Source: JAJNBA01 sp035512775 (GTDB taxonomy: Bacteria; Actinomycetota; UBA4738; HRBIN12). Taken from it: 64,000 nucleotides of DNA. A program made the translations under genes and the position numbers. The notes beneath the pieces are model-generated. The model was not told the origin of the DNA. It saw only the letters and a list, made by a program, of their open reading frames with translations, and made no database searches. Positions 18,701 to 26,919 of the stretch are shown here, one piece after another. The stretch is from the NCBI GenBank assembly GCA_035512775.1, contig DATKDI010000081.1, positions 1 to 64,000 of the forward strand. The letters run 5' to 3'. Each line of letters begins with the position of its first letter. Position 1 is the first letter of the stretch.

Positions 18701-18807
18701 GCGACGAGGACCCCCACCGAGAAGGCCAGCGTGACCACGACGGCCAAGCCCAGCAGCCGCTGAGCGACGAAGCGCTTCAACAGGAACCGAAGGGTTGCCA
18801 TACGCAT
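15775..18807 (-). CDS. Large FtsX-type ABC permease
   Basis: 1010 aa. An N-terminal membrane segment (about 14-40) is followed by an extracytoplasmic region to about 270, an FtsX-type helix cluster (about 280-410), further helices near 425-475 and 505-530, a second long extracytoplasmic region (about 535-860), and a C-terminal FtsX domain with three helices (about 875-995; RRDYEFAALRAMGAASGQI is the typical coupling loop). This two-domain MacB/LolE-like layout suggests mechanotransmission or export of lipids, lipoproteins or peptides rather than uptake. It heads an operon with two ATPases, all coupled by overlaps. A TATCAT -10 box is at 18844-18839. Confidence 0.88.
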   Translation of the reverse strand: MRMATLRFLLKRFVAQRLLGLAVVVTLAFSVGVLVAGPIYADAAREAILSSELAGAPPTVRHARLQVFGDQSFDWDAADEVITTRTESLPLDRIVRQGLGTVRLGTPAGPSVPILARETIEEHLEIRGDPPGDDGIILHAAMARLLRVRPGDRLDVIGPSGKRLALVVAGTYLTAERDDPFWFGSQNPLPDPDSTQPQPAVVGLETLVRVTRELELTTQFTWDAYLALTGVPFERASEVPDQLQQIFTSLQTEAGLSTVDLISGLGTLLDIVRQRIADLAVPILLVVFQIGAVTLAVLAGVGALALTRQAFELAVLHSRGFRRGVLLAAQAIQAVFAAIVAFPLGLLLGMGLAALASTANGPDLPGVTFPIRLNTTGQLLGLVAAVVGGVILLGLSVPYVSRTVLEERRAASREDRPLLARVPVELFVLPLGLFAFLQLRTGTRPEAGSGEIDPLILVAPTLLLFGGSFLALRLLLLVFRALDSRIGRSRRLPRYLAGRRIGRSPGTGFAAALLLLLSMGLLVVSTSYRAIVLRNHEDAAHAQVGADWRVNVTPPADVLAVIREMPAMTTPVVRTEPRLESGPFQLPPVTLGIDPASYATAGWWREDFSETPLPEILRRLQAPAFGMELPAESSALTFEMDSSRRVRDLKITATAVDEAGVVHSAPPQPIEPGFASYEVPIEGAVRLLSITIHRTSLDAPDEATFEFPSIAADGGPLSLSEWEPLTWRGSAGSIEPAGPGVRFEMDSGASDVIGGIVPPSDPLPVLVSPGISSSGGPVFPATLGGQEIELDPVASAIQFPSMLPNQPFIVTSSTALLERAAVVPEPGLVLNEVWAEGEQSPVPALRQKGFFPGDVAGTAPIEGFLAQLPQSLALGMNFVAAAGGAGLVVVGVAAALYFAQRRRDYEFAALRAMGAASGQIVRTLALEQLLLLGFAVAAGLGLGYLLLRLMMPYVGPSLSVAYPPPVFLMDWVSLGVALAAIVAATTIALALSARALLRASVTGVLRGEAE

Positions 18808-18885
18808 CTCAGGGCCCGGCGAGGGCCCCGTCGACCGATGATACGGACCTGCGCTTCCTTGCCGATGGCCGGGAGTGTCGGAACC

Positions 18886-18913
18886 TTGCCCCCGGGTGAG
18901 TGCTTGCTAGGCT
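18886..18913 (+). promoter_or_regulatory. Promoter of the aminotransferase-serA operon
   Basis: TTGCCC (18886-18891) and TAGGCT (18908-18913) are separated by 16 bp. The predicted mRNA starts near 18920 and has a leader of about 60 nt, ending with GAGGAG before the ATG at 18981. Confidence 0.5.
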
Positions 18914-18980
18914 GCGAGTGACCGCCGGACCCGTCGAGGAACCCCAGAGAGACCCTAGAAGAAACCTCGAGGAGACGCAG

Positions 18981-20138
18981 ATGGATAGGCCCGAGATCAT
19001 CCTGGCGCCCGGCCCCACGCCCATCCCGCCCGAGGTGCTCCTCGCACAGGGCAGTCCTCTCGTCTATCACCGAGGGCCCGGCTTCGGACGGCTGATGCGC
19101 GACGTGACGGCGCGACTGAAGGAGCTGTACCGAACGGAGGGAGCCGACGTCCTGCTGATGACGTCCTCCGGCACCGGCGGGCTCGAGTCCGCCGTCCAGA
19201 ACGTCTTCTCTCCCGGAGACGAGGTCCTCATCCCGCTCGCAGGCTTCTTCTCCGAGCGGTGGCGCTCCCTCGCGACCGCCATGGGCCTTGTGGTTCGCAC
19301 GGTGGACCACGAGTGGGGAGAGAAGGTCGACACGTCGCGGGTCGCGGACGCGCTCGCGGAGCGTCCCGTGAAGGCCGTGCTGCTCACCCACTCGGAGACC
19401 TCGACCGGCGTGATCCAGCCGGTGCAGGAGCTCGCCCGCGTCGCCAACGACGCCGGTGTGATGGTGGTCGCGGACGTCGTGAGCAGCCTCGGCGCCGTTC
19501 CGTTCGAGTTCGATGCCTGGGGGATCGATGTCGCCGTCGGCGGCTCGCAGAAGGCGCTCTCGGCGAGCCCGGGTATCGCGTTCGTCGCGATCAGCCGGCG
19601 GGCGTGGGATGCCCACGCCGCCGCGACGATGCCGCGGTTCTACTTCGACTGGTCGATCTACCGCCGATTCGCCGAGCTGCCCGACCCGGAGAACCCGTGG
19701 ACGCCGGCGATCAGCGTGATGCAGGGACTCCACGCGGCACTCGAGCTGTACTTCCAGGACGGGGTCGACACGGCCCATCGCCGCCATGAGCTCCTGTCGC
19801 GCGCGGTGAAAGAAGGCGTGAAGGCGCTCGGCCTCGATCTGTTCGGCGAAGGGCTCGATCACAACTGGACCGTCACCGCGATCCGCGCCCCGGAGGGGAT
19901 CGACGCCGACACGATCAGCGACCGTATCCGATCGGACTTCGGCTGTGTGCTCGCGCCCGGCCAGGGCCCGTTGAAGGGGAAGGTCTTCCGGATCGGACAC
20001 TTCGGGTACTTCAGCGAGCTCGACATCATCCGCGGCCTCGCCGCCCTGGAGATGACCCTCGAACGGCTCGGCCATCCCGTGAAGCGGGGAGCGGCCGTGG
20101 CTTCGGCCGAGGGTGTGTTCCAGGACGCGGCCACGTAA
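18981..20138 (+). CDS. Class V aminotransferase (alanine-glyoxylate / phosphoserine type)
   Basis: 385 aa. The PLP-binding lysine is in VAVGGSQKALSASPG. The N-terminus APGPTPIPPEVLLAQ and SSGTGGLESAVQNV belong to the serine-pyruvate/alanine-glyoxylate branch of fold type I. Because serA begins one base after its stop codon, the likely physiological role is the phosphoserine aminotransferase step (SerC function) of serine synthesis. The ATG at 18981 with GAGGAGACGCAG upstream was preferred to a GTG at 18900 that overlaps the promoter. Confidence 0.88.
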   Translation: MDRPEIILAPGPTPIPPEVLLAQGSPLVYHRGPGFGRLMRDVTARLKELYRTEGADVLLMTSSGTGGLESAVQNVFSPGDEVLIPLAGFFSERWRSLATAMGLVVRTVDHEWGEKVDTSRVADALAERPVKAVLLTHSETSTGVIQPVQELARVANDAGVMVVADVVSSLGAVPFEFDAWGIDVAVGGSQKALSASPGIAFVAISRRAWDAHAAATMPRFYFDWSIYRRFAELPDPENPWTPAISVMQGLHAALELYFQDGVDTAHRRHELLSRAVKEGVKALGLDLFGEGLDHNWTVTAIRAPEGIDADTISDRIRSDFGCVLAPGQGPLKGKVFRIGHFGYFSELDIIRGLAALEMTLERLGHPVKRGAAVASAEGVFQDAAT

Positions 20139-21725
20139 GTGCGGGTCCTCGTTACCGAGAAGCTCTCGGAGGCCGGTCTCGAGCTGTTGCGCGAGCGGTT
20201 CCGGGTCGACGTGCGCGAGGATCTCGCGCACGGCGACCTCGCCGCAGAGATCGCTCCGTACGACGCTCTCGTGGTCCGGAGCGCGACACGAGTGACGGGC
20301 GAGGTCCTCGAGGCGGCGCCGCGTCTGAAGGTCGTCGCCCGCGCCGGCATCGGCGTCGACAACGTCGACGTCGAGGCTGCGACCCGCCGGGGGGTCATGG
20401 TGGTGAACGCGCCGCAGTCCAACACGATCAGCGCGGCGGAGCACACGATGGCGCTCCTGCTCGCCCAGGCGCGCAACATCCCGCAGGCGAACAGCGAGCT
20501 GCACGCCGGACGGTGGGACCGTGAGCGATGGGAGGGCGTCGAGCTCTCCGGCAAGACCATCGGACTGATCGGGCTCGGCCGCGTCGGCACGCTCGTCGCG
20601 TCGCGCGCGCAGGGCTTCGGCATGCGCGTGATCGCGTTCGACCCGTACGTGTCCTCGGAGCGAGCGAAGGAGTTGGGCGTGGATGTGATGCCCACGCTCG
20701 AATCACTCCTCGTGCAATCCGACTTCGTGTCGATCCACCTGCCGGGCTCCCCGGACACCCAGGGACTGATCGGAGCGCACCAGCTCGCGATGGTGAAGCA
20801 CGGTGCGCGCCTCGTGAACACCTCGCGCGGGGGCATCGTGGACGAGGACGCGTTGGCGAAGGCGCTCGAGGACGGACGCCTCGCCGGCGCGGCGCTCGAC
20901 GTCTTCGCCGTGGAACCCTCCACCGCCTCCCCGCTCTTCGGGTTGGACCAGGTGGTGGTCACACCGCATCTCGGCGCATCGACGGTCGAGGCGCAGGACA
21001 AGGCGGGGACGACCGTCGCGGAGATGGTGCGGCTCGCCCTGGAAGGACAGTTCGTCCCGTACGCCGTGAACGTGTCCGCAGGCGCAGAGGTGAGCGAGGC
21101 GGTTCGCCCGTTCGTCGGCCTGGCCGAACGTCTCGGGGCGCTCGTCGTGGGCCTGGCGGACGGCGGTGTCCGCTCGATCGTCGCGTCCTACCTGGGCAGG
21201 ATCGCGGAGCACGACACCCGCGTGCTCACGCTCGCGATCCTGAAGGGCATCCTCGGCCGGTCCGTGCACGAGCCGGTGTCGTTCGTGAACGCGCCGACGC
21301 TCGCCCGCGAACGGGGCCTCACCGTGAGCGAGATGCGCTCGACGGGCTCCCAGGACTACGTGAGCCAGGTGTCCATCCGCGCGGAGACCGAGTCGGAGTC
21401 CGACGTCGAGGTCGCGGGAACGTTGCTCGGGAAGAAGAACGCGGAGCGAGTGATCCAGGTCTGGGACTTCGAGGTGGAGATCGAGCCCGCGCCGCACATG
21501 CTCTTCTTCATCTACGTCGATCGTCCGGGGATCATCGGGAAGGTCGGCACGATCCTCGGCGAGCACGAGATCAACATCGCGACGATGGAGGTCGGAAGGA
21601 AGGGTGCGGGCGGTGACGCCCTCATGGGTCTCACGGTTGACTCGCCCGTCCCGCCGGACGTTTTGGGCACGGTCGCCGACGCGATCGACGCCCACATGAT
21701 CCGCGCCGTCACGCTCGGCACGTGA
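20139..21725 (+). CDS. serA: D-3-phosphoglycerate dehydrogenase
   Basis: 528 aa, the long (type I) actinobacterial form. It catalyses the first step of serine biosynthesis, 3-phosphoglycerate to 3-phosphohydroxypyruvate with NAD+. The NAD-binding motif GLIGLGRVGTLVASRAQGFG is near residues 144-163; the catalytic RARAGIGVDNVD-type segment and HLGAST (His-Gly loop) are present. An allosteric-substrate-binding domain (about 320-450) and a C-terminal ACT domain (HMLFFIYVDRPGIIGKVG, about 450-528) suggest serine feedback. The GTG start directly abuts the aminotransferase TAA. Confidence 0.97.
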   Translation: MRVLVTEKLSEAGLELLRERFRVDVREDLAHGDLAAEIAPYDALVVRSATRVTGEVLEAAPRLKVVARAGIGVDNVDVEAATRRGVMVVNAPQSNTISAAEHTMALLLAQARNIPQANSELHAGRWDRERWEGVELSGKTIGLIGLGRVGTLVASRAQGFGMRVIAFDPYVSSERAKELGVDVMPTLESLLVQSDFVSIHLPGSPDTQGLIGAHQLAMVKHGARLVNTSRGGIVDEDALAKALEDGRLAGAALDVFAVEPSTASPLFGLDQVVVTPHLGASTVEAQDKAGTTVAEMVRLALEGQFVPYAVNVSAGAEVSEAVRPFVGLAERLGALVVGLADGGVRSIVASYLGRIAEHDTRVLTLAILKGILGRSVHEPVSFVNAPTLARERGLTVSEMRSTGSQDYVSQVSIRAETESESDVEVAGTLLGKKNAERVIQVWDFEVEIEPAPHMLFFIYVDRPGIIGKVGTILGEHEINIATMEVGRKGAGGDALMGLTVDSPVPPDVLGTVADAIDAHMIRAVTLGT

Positions 21726-21759
21726 CCCAAGGTTCTTCCGTGCCCTCGATCCCTCGTGC

Positions 21760-21765
21760 TACCCT
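21760..21765 (+). promoter_or_regulatory. -10 box of the MFS leader ORF
   Basis: TACCCT ends 8 nt before the ATG at 21774, so the transcript would begin on or next to that ATG. Confidence 0.45.
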
Positions 21766-21773
21766 GGGCGACC

Positions 21774-21818
21774 ATGAAGCGGTACACGACGAAACGACCA
21801 GTGCACGGGGCCCTCTGA
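21774..21818 (+). CDS. Candidate 14-codon leader peptide (uORF) upstream of MFS exporters
   Basis: MKRYTTKRPVHGAL then TGA. The ATG lacks an RBS but is 8 nt after a TACCCT -10 box, fitting leaderless translation. The stop codon (21816-21818) lies inside a nested hairpin (21805-21842), so a ribosome near the end of this ORF would prevent the outer stem. This is the geometry of ribosome-dependent attenuators found before resistance genes. The ORF is too short for compositional proof. Confidence 0.4.
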   Translation: MKRYTTKRPVHGAL

Positions 21819-21842
21819 CGCGTCCCACGCGTCGCGCCCCGT
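21805..21842 (+). terminator. Nested hairpin before the MFS genes (terminator/attenuator candidate)
   Basis: The outer stem ACGGGGC (21805-21811) pairs with GCCCCGT (21836-21842). The inner stem GACGCGT (21817-21823) pairs with ACGCGTC (21827-21833) with loop CCC. AGTTCTTTC follows. It may end the serA transcript, attenuate the MFS transcript, or both. Confidence 0.5.
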
Positions 21843-21895
21843 AGTTCTTTCGTCGACCCTCCGCACCGTCCGAAGTGCCGCAAGGAGACCGCTCC

Positions 21896-23176
21896 ATGAC
21901 CCGCTCACCGAAGTCCAACGTCCGTCGTCTCGCCATCGGACGACTCATCTCCGTCACCGGAAGCGCCGCCGCGTACACGGCGCTCAACTACACGGTGTGG
22001 GAGCGCACCCACTCGCCGGTGATGCAGGCGCTGTCGCTCCTGCTCACCTTCGGCGTCGCCGGCCTGATCGGTCCCCTCACGGGGGCGCTCGGAGATCGAT
22101 ACAACCGCAGAACCGTGATGATCTGGTCGGAGGCGATCTCGGCGGCCTTCTTCGCGGCGATGGTCTTCGCGAAGGACCCCGGCGTTCTGATCGCCCTGGC
22201 GTTCGGATCGGCGATTGCGGAGCTTCCGTTCTTCGCGGCCTCGCGCGCCGCCATCCCGAACCTCGTCGAGTCCGAGGACGACCTCTCGTGGGCCAACAGC
22301 ATGGTCTCGATGGGCGCGCACGCCGGCATCGCGGTCGGCCCGGTCATCGGCGGCGGCCTCGTCGCGATCCTCGCGCCGGGTGAGATGCCGTCCGCGGACC
22401 GGCTGCACCTGGCCGGCGCCGTCGTCTTCGGTCTGAACACGATCTCGTTCCTGATCTCGCTCGCCGTCACCTTGACGGTTCGCGGCCGGTTCGAGCAGGA
22501 GCGTTCGAGCGAACCCAACCCGGAGCACGAAGGCCTCCTCGCCGGCGCGACCTACCTGTTCCGCGAGCCCGTCCTCCGCCGGATGACGTTCGCCTGGCTG
22601 GTGTTCGTCCTCGGGATGGGCATGGGGATGGTGGCCGACGCTCCCCTCGCCGAATCGTTCGGGACCGGCGGCTGGGGATTCGGTCTCTTGATCGCCTGCT
22701 GGGGGACCGGCTCCGTGCTCGGTACGTTGTTCGGACGCTGGATGGACGCCCGCACGGAGCCGCTCTGGATGGTGTTCGGGGCGGCCGGCGTGGCCATCTC
22801 GGCCTTCGGGGTCGGTCTCTTCGGCGTGTTCCCGCTCGTCCTCGTGTCGCTCCTCGTGATGGGGACCTCGGACGGGATCTCGATCGTCGCGGAGAACGGC
22901 ATCATGCAGCGCCGCACGCCGGACGCCGTTCGGAGCAGGACGATGGCTGCGCTCGAGGCCGTCTTGTCCCTGGGCCTGGCCGCCGCGTACCTGGCCGCGG
23001 CACCGGTGCTCCGCGTGGTGGAGCCGCAGACCGTCTACGTGATCGCCGGCGTCTTCGCCCTTGGGGCGACCATCGTCCTCCTTCCGCTGGTCCGCCTCAG
23101 AGCCGACCATGGTAGGGCGAGTGGCCCAGATGGGGTACTGCCGGAACCGACTACCGAGGACCACGCGACTGTGTGA
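21896..23176 (+). CDS. MFS exporter (MFS_3 / EntS-like), first of a tandem pair
   Basis: 426 aa; ATG at 21896 with CAAGGAG 11 nt upstream. About 12 membrane segments; the intracellular loop GDRYNRRTVMIWSE between helices 2 and 3 is the MFS A-motif. The family exports siderophores, macrolides or other small molecules. Its closest recognisable relative here is the next gene: the two share GDR.[ND]RR.V, [IS]PNL.E, WANG/WANS and QRRTPDAVRSR segments, so they arose by duplication. Expression is probably controlled by the upstream leader ORF and hairpin. Confidence 0.85.
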   Translation: MTRSPKSNVRRLAIGRLISVTGSAAAYTALNYTVWERTHSPVMQALSLLLTFGVAGLIGPLTGALGDRYNRRTVMIWSEAISAAFFAAMVFAKDPGVLIALAFGSAIAELPFFAASRAAIPNLVESEDDLSWANSMVSMGAHAGIAVGPVIGGGLVAILAPGEMPSADRLHLAGAVVFGLNTISFLISLAVTLTVRGRFEQERSSEPNPEHEGLLAGATYLFREPVLRRMTFAWLVFVLGMGMGMVADAPLAESFGTGGWGFGLLIACWGTGSVLGTLFGRWMDARTEPLWMVFGAAGVAISAFGVGLFGVFPLVLVSLLVMGTSDGISIVAENGIMQRRTPDAVRSRTMAALEAVLSLGLAAAYLAAAPVLRVVEPQTVYVIAGVFALGATIVLLPLVRLRADHGRASGPDGVLPEPTTEDHATV

Positions 23177-23188
23177 TTCTTGCCCTCG

Positions 23189-24475
23189 ATGGCGGAGGGC
23201 AGTGGGCGCTCAGCGGTACGGCGGGTGGCGGTGGCGCGAGGCATCTCCCTCACCGGGAGCGGAGCCGCGTTCACGGTGCTCGCATACATCGTCTACCGGC
23301 TGACGGGCGAGTCCGCGATCTGGCTCTCGGTGACCCTGCTCCTCACGATGGGGATGCAGGGGCTGGTGCAGCCGATCGCGAGCTGGCTCGGGGATCGGTT
23401 CGATCGGCGGCGCGTGCTCGTGATCTCGGACCTGGCCGCCGCGGCAGGGTTCGTCGGCTTGGCGTTCGCCCGGACGCCGGGCCAGCTGGTGGTCGTCGCG
23501 TCGATCACCGCGATCCTCGAGTCGCCGGTCTGGGCAGTGGCGGGCGCCTCGATCCCGAACCTCATCGAGGAGGAACACCTCCCGTGGGCGAACGGACAGG
23601 TGGCGATCGGGCGACACCTCGGCAGCTTCATCGGGCCGTTGCTGGGGACGCAGCTGGTCGTGTTGCTCGCCGGCGACGGAGCGTCGCCCGATCGCCTACT
23701 CGGTGCCGGCGCCTTCGTGTTCGGTCTCAACACCGCATCGTTCCTGTTCTCGGCGTGGCTCATGGGCTCGACGCCGGGCCGGTTCAACGACGAACGGTCG
23801 GAGAAGCAGGAGCATCCCGGGATCCGGGCCGGCTTCCGCTACGCGATGAGCGACCCGGTGTTGCGGGCGATCCTCATCGGCTGGTCGGTCCTGCTCCTCG
23901 GCGTCGGCCTGATCCTCGTGGCGGAGCTGCCCTACGCGGACGAGTTCGGCAAGGGGGCGTTCGGATTCGGGTTGATCTCCGCGCTCTGGGGAGGAGGAGC
24001 CGCGCTCGGCGCGGTGTTCGCGGCTCGCTGGCTCACGGCCGAGCGAGAACCCCGGACCCTCCTGGTCTCCGTGCTCCTCGGCGGGGTGATCATGTTCGCG
24101 GTCGGGTGGTCGCCCGTGTGGATCGCCGCCCTCGCGCTCATGGTGGCAGAGGGGATCTGCGAGGGCTTCGCGAGCGTGGCGGAGCAGGGGCTGCTCCAGC
24201 GGCGAACCCCCGACGACGTCCGCAGCCGTGTGGCGGGGGCCGTCGAGACCGCGACACTCATCGCCCTCGCGGTCTCGCTGACCGCCGGGGGTCCGATCGT
24301 CGAGGCGCTCGGACCCCGCACCGCCTACTACATCGGCGGCGCGATGACGGTCGCCGCCGCGCTCATCATGGCCGGTGCGCTGCGACACCCGGGCCCACCA
24401 CCCCATCAGGCGGACCAAGCGTTCGGATTCGCGCCGGCGGAACACGTGGTGGCCGACCGGACCGCGAACCCCTAG
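23189..24475 (+). CDS. MFS exporter, second of a tandem pair
   Basis: 428 aa with about 12 membrane segments; paralog of the preceding gene (GDRFDRRRVLVIS loop, ASIPNLIEEEHLPWANGQ, LLQRRTPDDVRSRVAG). ATG at 23189 was chosen over an in-frame TTG at 23180; neither has a clear RBS, so it is probably translated in coupling with the first MFS gene, whose stop is 12 bp upstream. Its TAG stop shares the palindrome CTAG (24472-24475) with the stop of the convergent kinase gene. The two proteins may act separately or as a pair; sequence does not say. Confidence 0.82.
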   Translation: MAEGSGRSAVRRVAVARGISLTGSGAAFTVLAYIVYRLTGESAIWLSVTLLLTMGMQGLVQPIASWLGDRFDRRRVLVISDLAAAAGFVGLAFARTPGQLVVVASITAILESPVWAVAGASIPNLIEEEHLPWANGQVAIGRHLGSFIGPLLGTQLVVLLAGDGASPDRLLGAGAFVFGLNTASFLFSAWLMGSTPGRFNDERSEKQEHPGIRAGFRYAMSDPVLRAILIGWSVLLLGVGLILVAELPYADEFGKGAFGFGLISALWGGGAALGAVFAARWLTAEREPRTLLVSVLLGGVIMFAVGWSPVWIAALALMVAEGICEGFASVAEQGLLQRRTPDDVRSRVAGAVETATLIALAVSLTAGGPIVEALGPRTAYYIGGAMTVAAALIMAGALRHPGPPPHQADQAFGFAPAEHVVADRTANP

Positions 24476-26796
24476 GACGCGGGCAGCCGGCTCGTCGGAT
24501 CGGGGAACAGCACCCGGAACGAGGCGCCGCCACCTTCGCGATCCTCCACCCACGCGCGGCCCCCGTGCGCGTCGGCGAATCGAGCCACCAGGGACAGGCC
24601 GACGCCGAGGCCCGGCGAGGGCGCCGAGCGCTCACCTCGCTCGAACGGTTCGAAGAGCCGATCTCGCTCGTCCGCGGCGACCCCCGGTCCGTCATCCTCG
24701 ACCCGGAGGACCACGCCGTCGACCACCCGGCGCGCCCCGACCCAGATCGTCGCCGTCGGCGGCGTGTGCTTCACGGCGTTCACTAGCAGGTTCTCCACGA
24801 TCCTCACGACCATCGACTCGTCGATCCAGGCATCGATCGGCTCGGCATGCACATGGACCGTGCGTTCGTCGAGCACGTCGGACTCGGCCGCCGTGCGACC
24901 GAGCAGGGCGCCCAGATCCATCAGCTCTCGCCGTGGTTGCACGAGGCCACGGGTGAGGCGATCCATATCGAGGAGGTCGTTGACCATCGCGGTGAGACGC
25001 CTGGCCTTCTTCGCGAGGCTCCGGATCAGCTGCTGACGATCTTCCTCGGCGATCCCGAGCTCATCGGCGCTCTCCAGCGTGATCGCGCTTCCGAGGATCG
25101 CGGACAGCGGCGTCCGCAGGTCGTGGGACACGGCGGTCAGGAACGTGTTCTTCATGTCGTCTGCCTCGCGGAGCCGATCGACGGCACGGCGCTCCATCTC
25201 GAGCGCCTGCGCGAGCTCCTGCTCGGCTCGCTTCTGCTCGCTGATGTCGTACAACACGCCCTGCCAGAACAAGGGGTTCCCCTCGTCGTCCCGGATCAGC
25301 ACGGTCTCGTCGTGGACCCAGACGATCCGTCCGTCCCGAGCGACCATCCGATAGTCCTCACTGAAGCCGCCCTCTTCGTACGAGCGCTTCGCCGCCTCGA
25401 TCGCTCGCTCGCGATCCTGCGGGTGCAGGAGCTCGCGCCACAGCGTCGGGTTCGCCTGGCGTTCCTCCGGTGTGTAGCCGAACAGCTCCTCGTATTGGGG
25501 ACTCATATAGAACGGTGCGTCGTCCGACCCCCCTTCGCCCTCGATGTAGACGACGGCGGGGATCCGCTCGGCGAGCGATTTGAACTTGACTGCCTCCGAT
25601 CGGAGCTCCGACTCGAGCCGCTTCTGTTCTGAGATGTCCTCGTACAGGCCCTGCACGTACGCGGGCTGCCCCGCCTCGTTCATGACCACGGAACCCCGGT
25701 CCCGGATCCACACGATGCTGCCGTCCGAGCGGATCATCCGATACTCGAGGGTGAACGGATCGCCTGCGCGGATCGCATCGCGGAGCGCCTGCACCGTCTG
25801 CTCGCGATCGTCGGGATGGAGGTGAGCGGACCACGCGCTGTCCGTGACGAACGCGTCGGCCGACAAACCGAGGATCGTCTCGACCTGCGGGCTCACGTAG
25901 ATCGAGGTCATCTCCTCGTCGGCCGTGTCCATGTAGGTGACGGCGGGCAACTGCTCCACGAGGCTGCGGTAGCGGCGCTCGAGCTCCTGCAGCCGGAACT
26001 CCGCTTCCTTGCGTTGCGTGATGTCGTAGAAGGAGCCGAGGACGTATTCCGGCTCGCCCCGATCGTTGCGAACGGTGGTCGCGGAGTCGCTCACCCAGAT
26101 CACGCGTCCGTCGTCTCGGACCATCCGATACTCGAGGGTGAACGGCTTGCCCGAGCGAACGCCGTCCACCGTCTCCCGTCGTGCTCGCTCGCGATCCTCC
26201 GGATGCACCCGCTCCGCCCACTCGTCGCCCGTCGCGCCGGAGGGACGCCCGAGCAGGTCGTTGATCTGAGGGCTGACGAAGAGGTTGGCCAGGCTCTCGT
26301 CCGGCGCATCGATGTAGGTCACGATCGGGAGCCGTTCGATCAACGTCCGGTAGCGCTCTTCCGCTTCGGCGGCGTGCGACTCCGCTTCCTTCTCGCGGGT
26401 GATCTCCACGATGAGCCCGATCCAGTGCGCCGGGCGACCCTCCACCGCCGGAACGTGCACGGTTTCGTCTCGGACCCACACGGTGCGGCCGTCGGCGGTG
26501 ACCATGCGGTATTCCTCCATGTAGGGCGAGGACGTGGCATCCGCGGCCGCTTCGGCCGCCTCCACGCGCTCCCGGTCGTCCGGATGCACGAGGGTGAACC
26601 AGAAGTCACTGGATTCGACGAACCGCTCCGGCGGATAGCCGCTCAGCTCCTCGATCCGGGGGCTCATGTACGCGATCCTCCCCGTCGGGCCCTCGGCCTC
26701 GACATACGCCACGCCCGGCATCGAGCTCAACACATGGTGGAACCCCGCGTCGAAGAGTGGGAGATCGCGCTCGTCGAGCGGTGTCGATCTGCTCAT
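24472..26796 (-). CDS. Hybrid-free sensor histidine kinase with four PAS domains
   Basis: 774 aa. Four consecutive PAS/PAC units (about residues 15-145, 146-270, 271-395, 396-525), each ending in a D-I-[TS]-[EQ]-x-K linker, are followed by a HisKA domain with HDLRTPLSAILGSA and an HATPase_c domain with N box NLLVNAVKHT, G1 DDGPGV and G2 GVGLSLV. No transmembrane segment is seen, so it is cytoplasmic and senses an internal signal such as redox, oxygen or a ligand. ATG at 26796 (GGAGG 13 nt upstream) was preferred to a GTG at 26871 because the intervening codons lack the usual G/C third positions. No response regulator is nearby. Confidence 0.9.
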   Translation of the reverse strand: MSRSTPLDERDLPLFDAGFHHVLSSMPGVAYVEAEGPTGRIAYMSPRIEELSGYPPERFVESSDFWFTLVHPDDRERVEAAEAAADATSSPYMEEYRMVTADGRTVWVRDETVHVPAVEGRPAHWIGLIVEITREKEAESHAAEAEERYRTLIERLPIVTYIDAPDESLANLFVSPQINDLLGRPSGATGDEWAERVHPEDRERARRETVDGVRSGKPFTLEYRMVRDDGRVIWVSDSATTVRNDRGEPEYVLGSFYDITQRKEAEFRLQELERRYRSLVEQLPAVTYMDTADEEMTSIYVSPQVETILGLSADAFVTDSAWSAHLHPDDREQTVQALRDAIRAGDPFTLEYRMIRSDGSIVWIRDRGSVVMNEAGQPAYVQGLYEDISEQKRLESELRSEAVKFKSLAERIPAVVYIEGEGGSDDAPFYMSPQYEELFGYTPEERQANPTLWRELLHPQDRERAIEAAKRSYEEGGFSEDYRMVARDGRIVWVHDETVLIRDDEGNPLFWQGVLYDISEQKRAEQELAQALEMERRAVDRLREADDMKNTFLTAVSHDLRTPLSAILGSAITLESADELGIAEEDRQQLIRSLAKKARRLTAMVNDLLDMDRLTRGLVQPRRELMDLGALLGRTAAESDVLDERTVHVHAEPIDAWIDESMVVRIVENLLVNAVKHTPPTATIWVGARRVVDGVVLRVEDDGPGVAADERDRLFEPFERGERSAPSPGLGVGLSLVARFADAHGGRAWVEDREGGGASFRVLFPDPTSRLPAS

Positions 26797-26919
26797 AGGG
26801 GACTCAGATCCTCCGAGAAGGGGTTCGGTGGAAGCATCGGCGTGTTCGAGCCTCGACGTGAATGTTCTCACCGAGCCCGCGAGGAGCTTGCCACGACATG
26901 TCTCGCGGGATCGCGGGCA

